Position numbers and translations under genes: made by a program. 38,949 nt of DNA from Candidatus Gracilibacteria bacterium S5_H10. GTDB taxonomy: Bacteria > Patescibacteriota > Gracilibacteria > Absconditabacterales > Absconditicoccaceae. The stretch spans positions 1-38,949 of the forward strand of contig JAEHHG010000005.1 of NCBI GenBank assembly GCA_019248075.1, written 5' to 3'. Below the pieces are notes generated by a model that saw only the letters and a program-made list of their open reading frames with translations, was not told where the DNA came from and made no database searches. The first letter of the stretch is position 1; each line of letters begins with the position of its first letter. Positions 38,616 to 38,949 of the stretch are shown here, one piece after another.

Positions 38616-38638
38616 GGCGATTATTGGTCGCCTTTTTT
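38616..38638 (+). terminator. Terminator between pilC and the pilin gene
   Basis: GGCGA (38616-38620) pairs with TCGCC (38628-38632), loop TTATTGG, followed by six T residues. The short stem could be a partial terminator that lets the pilin gene be expressed at a different level from the assembly genes. Confidence 0.7.
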
Positions 38639-38695
38639 CGTTGAAAGCTTTGAAACAATCACTACATATATATAATTCTTTATTTACTTGAAAAT

Positions 38696-38949
38696 ATGAA
38701 AAAACATATAGTTCTTCGTAATAAATGATTTACACTTATTGAGATTGTTATCGTACTTGTGGTCATAGGAATACTTATGGCAGTGACCATGAATTTCTGA
38801 TCTAACCGTATTGTTGATCTCAAAGCTCAATCTCTCAAAGAAGATTTTATCGGATGGTATAATGAAATTTATAGTCAGAATATGACGTCAAGTTTTCGTG
38901 ATGGAACAAAATATACAACATTAACTGTTGGATTCCAAAGTTGAGTCTG
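38696..38949 (+). CDS. Type IV prepilin (3' end cut by the window)
   Basis: The 84 visible codons begin MKKHIVLRNKGFTLIEIVIV, the class III prepilin signal. Cleavage is expected between Gly11 and Phe12, with the conserved Glu at mature position 5. Gly11, the residue prepilin peptidase requires, is encoded by TGA. The hydrophobic assembly helix continues (LVVIGILMAVTMNF), followed by the start of the globular domain. Whether it is the major pilin or a minor, pseudopilin-type subunit cannot be told from this fragment. It lies downstream of pilC after a hairpin, with 107 bases between. Confidence 0.9.

Overview
The window reads as one contig of a Candidate Phyla Radiation bacterium that uses genetic code 25, in which UGA means glycine (Absconditabacteria/SR1 or Gracilibacteria). 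The base composition is AT-rich, and the standard code breaks most genes into pieces. Reading TGA as Gly restores full-length proteins, and the TGA codons fall on family-invariant glycines: the FGG of DnaA domain IV, the PVPGGVGP of FolD, the GGG of an FAD-binding enzyme, and the glycine just before the pilin cleavage site. TAA is the usual stop and TAG is used at least twice. All coordinates below use code 25. The window stops inside a pilin gene, and its first 39 bases reappear inverted 183 bases further in.

Layout. 1-522: an inverted repeat that splits a small membrane-protein gene. 565-2043: dnaA. 2146-5492 (minus): a large helical protein, a secreted helical protein and a ferredoxin-type lipoprotein. 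5821-8400 (minus): ClpC. 8556-10516 (plus): alanine racemase and a ZIP metal transporter. 10529-18353: housekeeping genes on both strands (RsmG, GreA, a putative ribosome hibernation factor, a Nudix hydrolase, HrcA, an FtsE-like ABC ATPase, PheS) with unknowns between them. 18439-22015: a PH-like membrane protein, a glycosyltransferase, a small anchored protein and RseP. 22158-23865: TatD and an unknown protein. 23877-26357 (minus): a membrane-anchored VirD4/TraG-like ATPase. 26599-28712: FolD and a HI0933-type flavoprotein. 28734-30432 (minus): a secreted protein and a CorA-like transporter. 31705-34686 (minus): a second VirD4/TraG-like ATPase that carries a C-terminal S1 RNA-binding domain. 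34991-35754: a damaged PriA-like gene. 36007-38949: a type IV pilus cluster (two inner-membrane assembly proteins, PilC, and a prepilin cut by the window end).

Genes are mostly short transcription units separated by compact rho-independent terminators, several shared by convergent genes. Intergenic DNA holds several repeat families: TTTGAAATT-type tracts, CTTCGCGATAAA-type tracts, a GCCGGAATGACG element, ACTTTTTG/CAAAAAGT hairpins, and a 76-bp CCCTCC-TTTATCAAGG element. One TTTGAAATT copy lies inside the PriA-like reading frame.

The most notable items are the inverted repeat at the left edge (invertible segment or assembly chimera), the S1-fused secretion-type ATPase, the PriA-like gene with a repeat at the expected Walker A position and an A7 frameshift, and an intergenic region at 20054-20339 with a consensus DnaA box and tandem AT-rich 16-mers. 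I saw no tRNA, rRNA, CRISPR array, transposase or phage gene.
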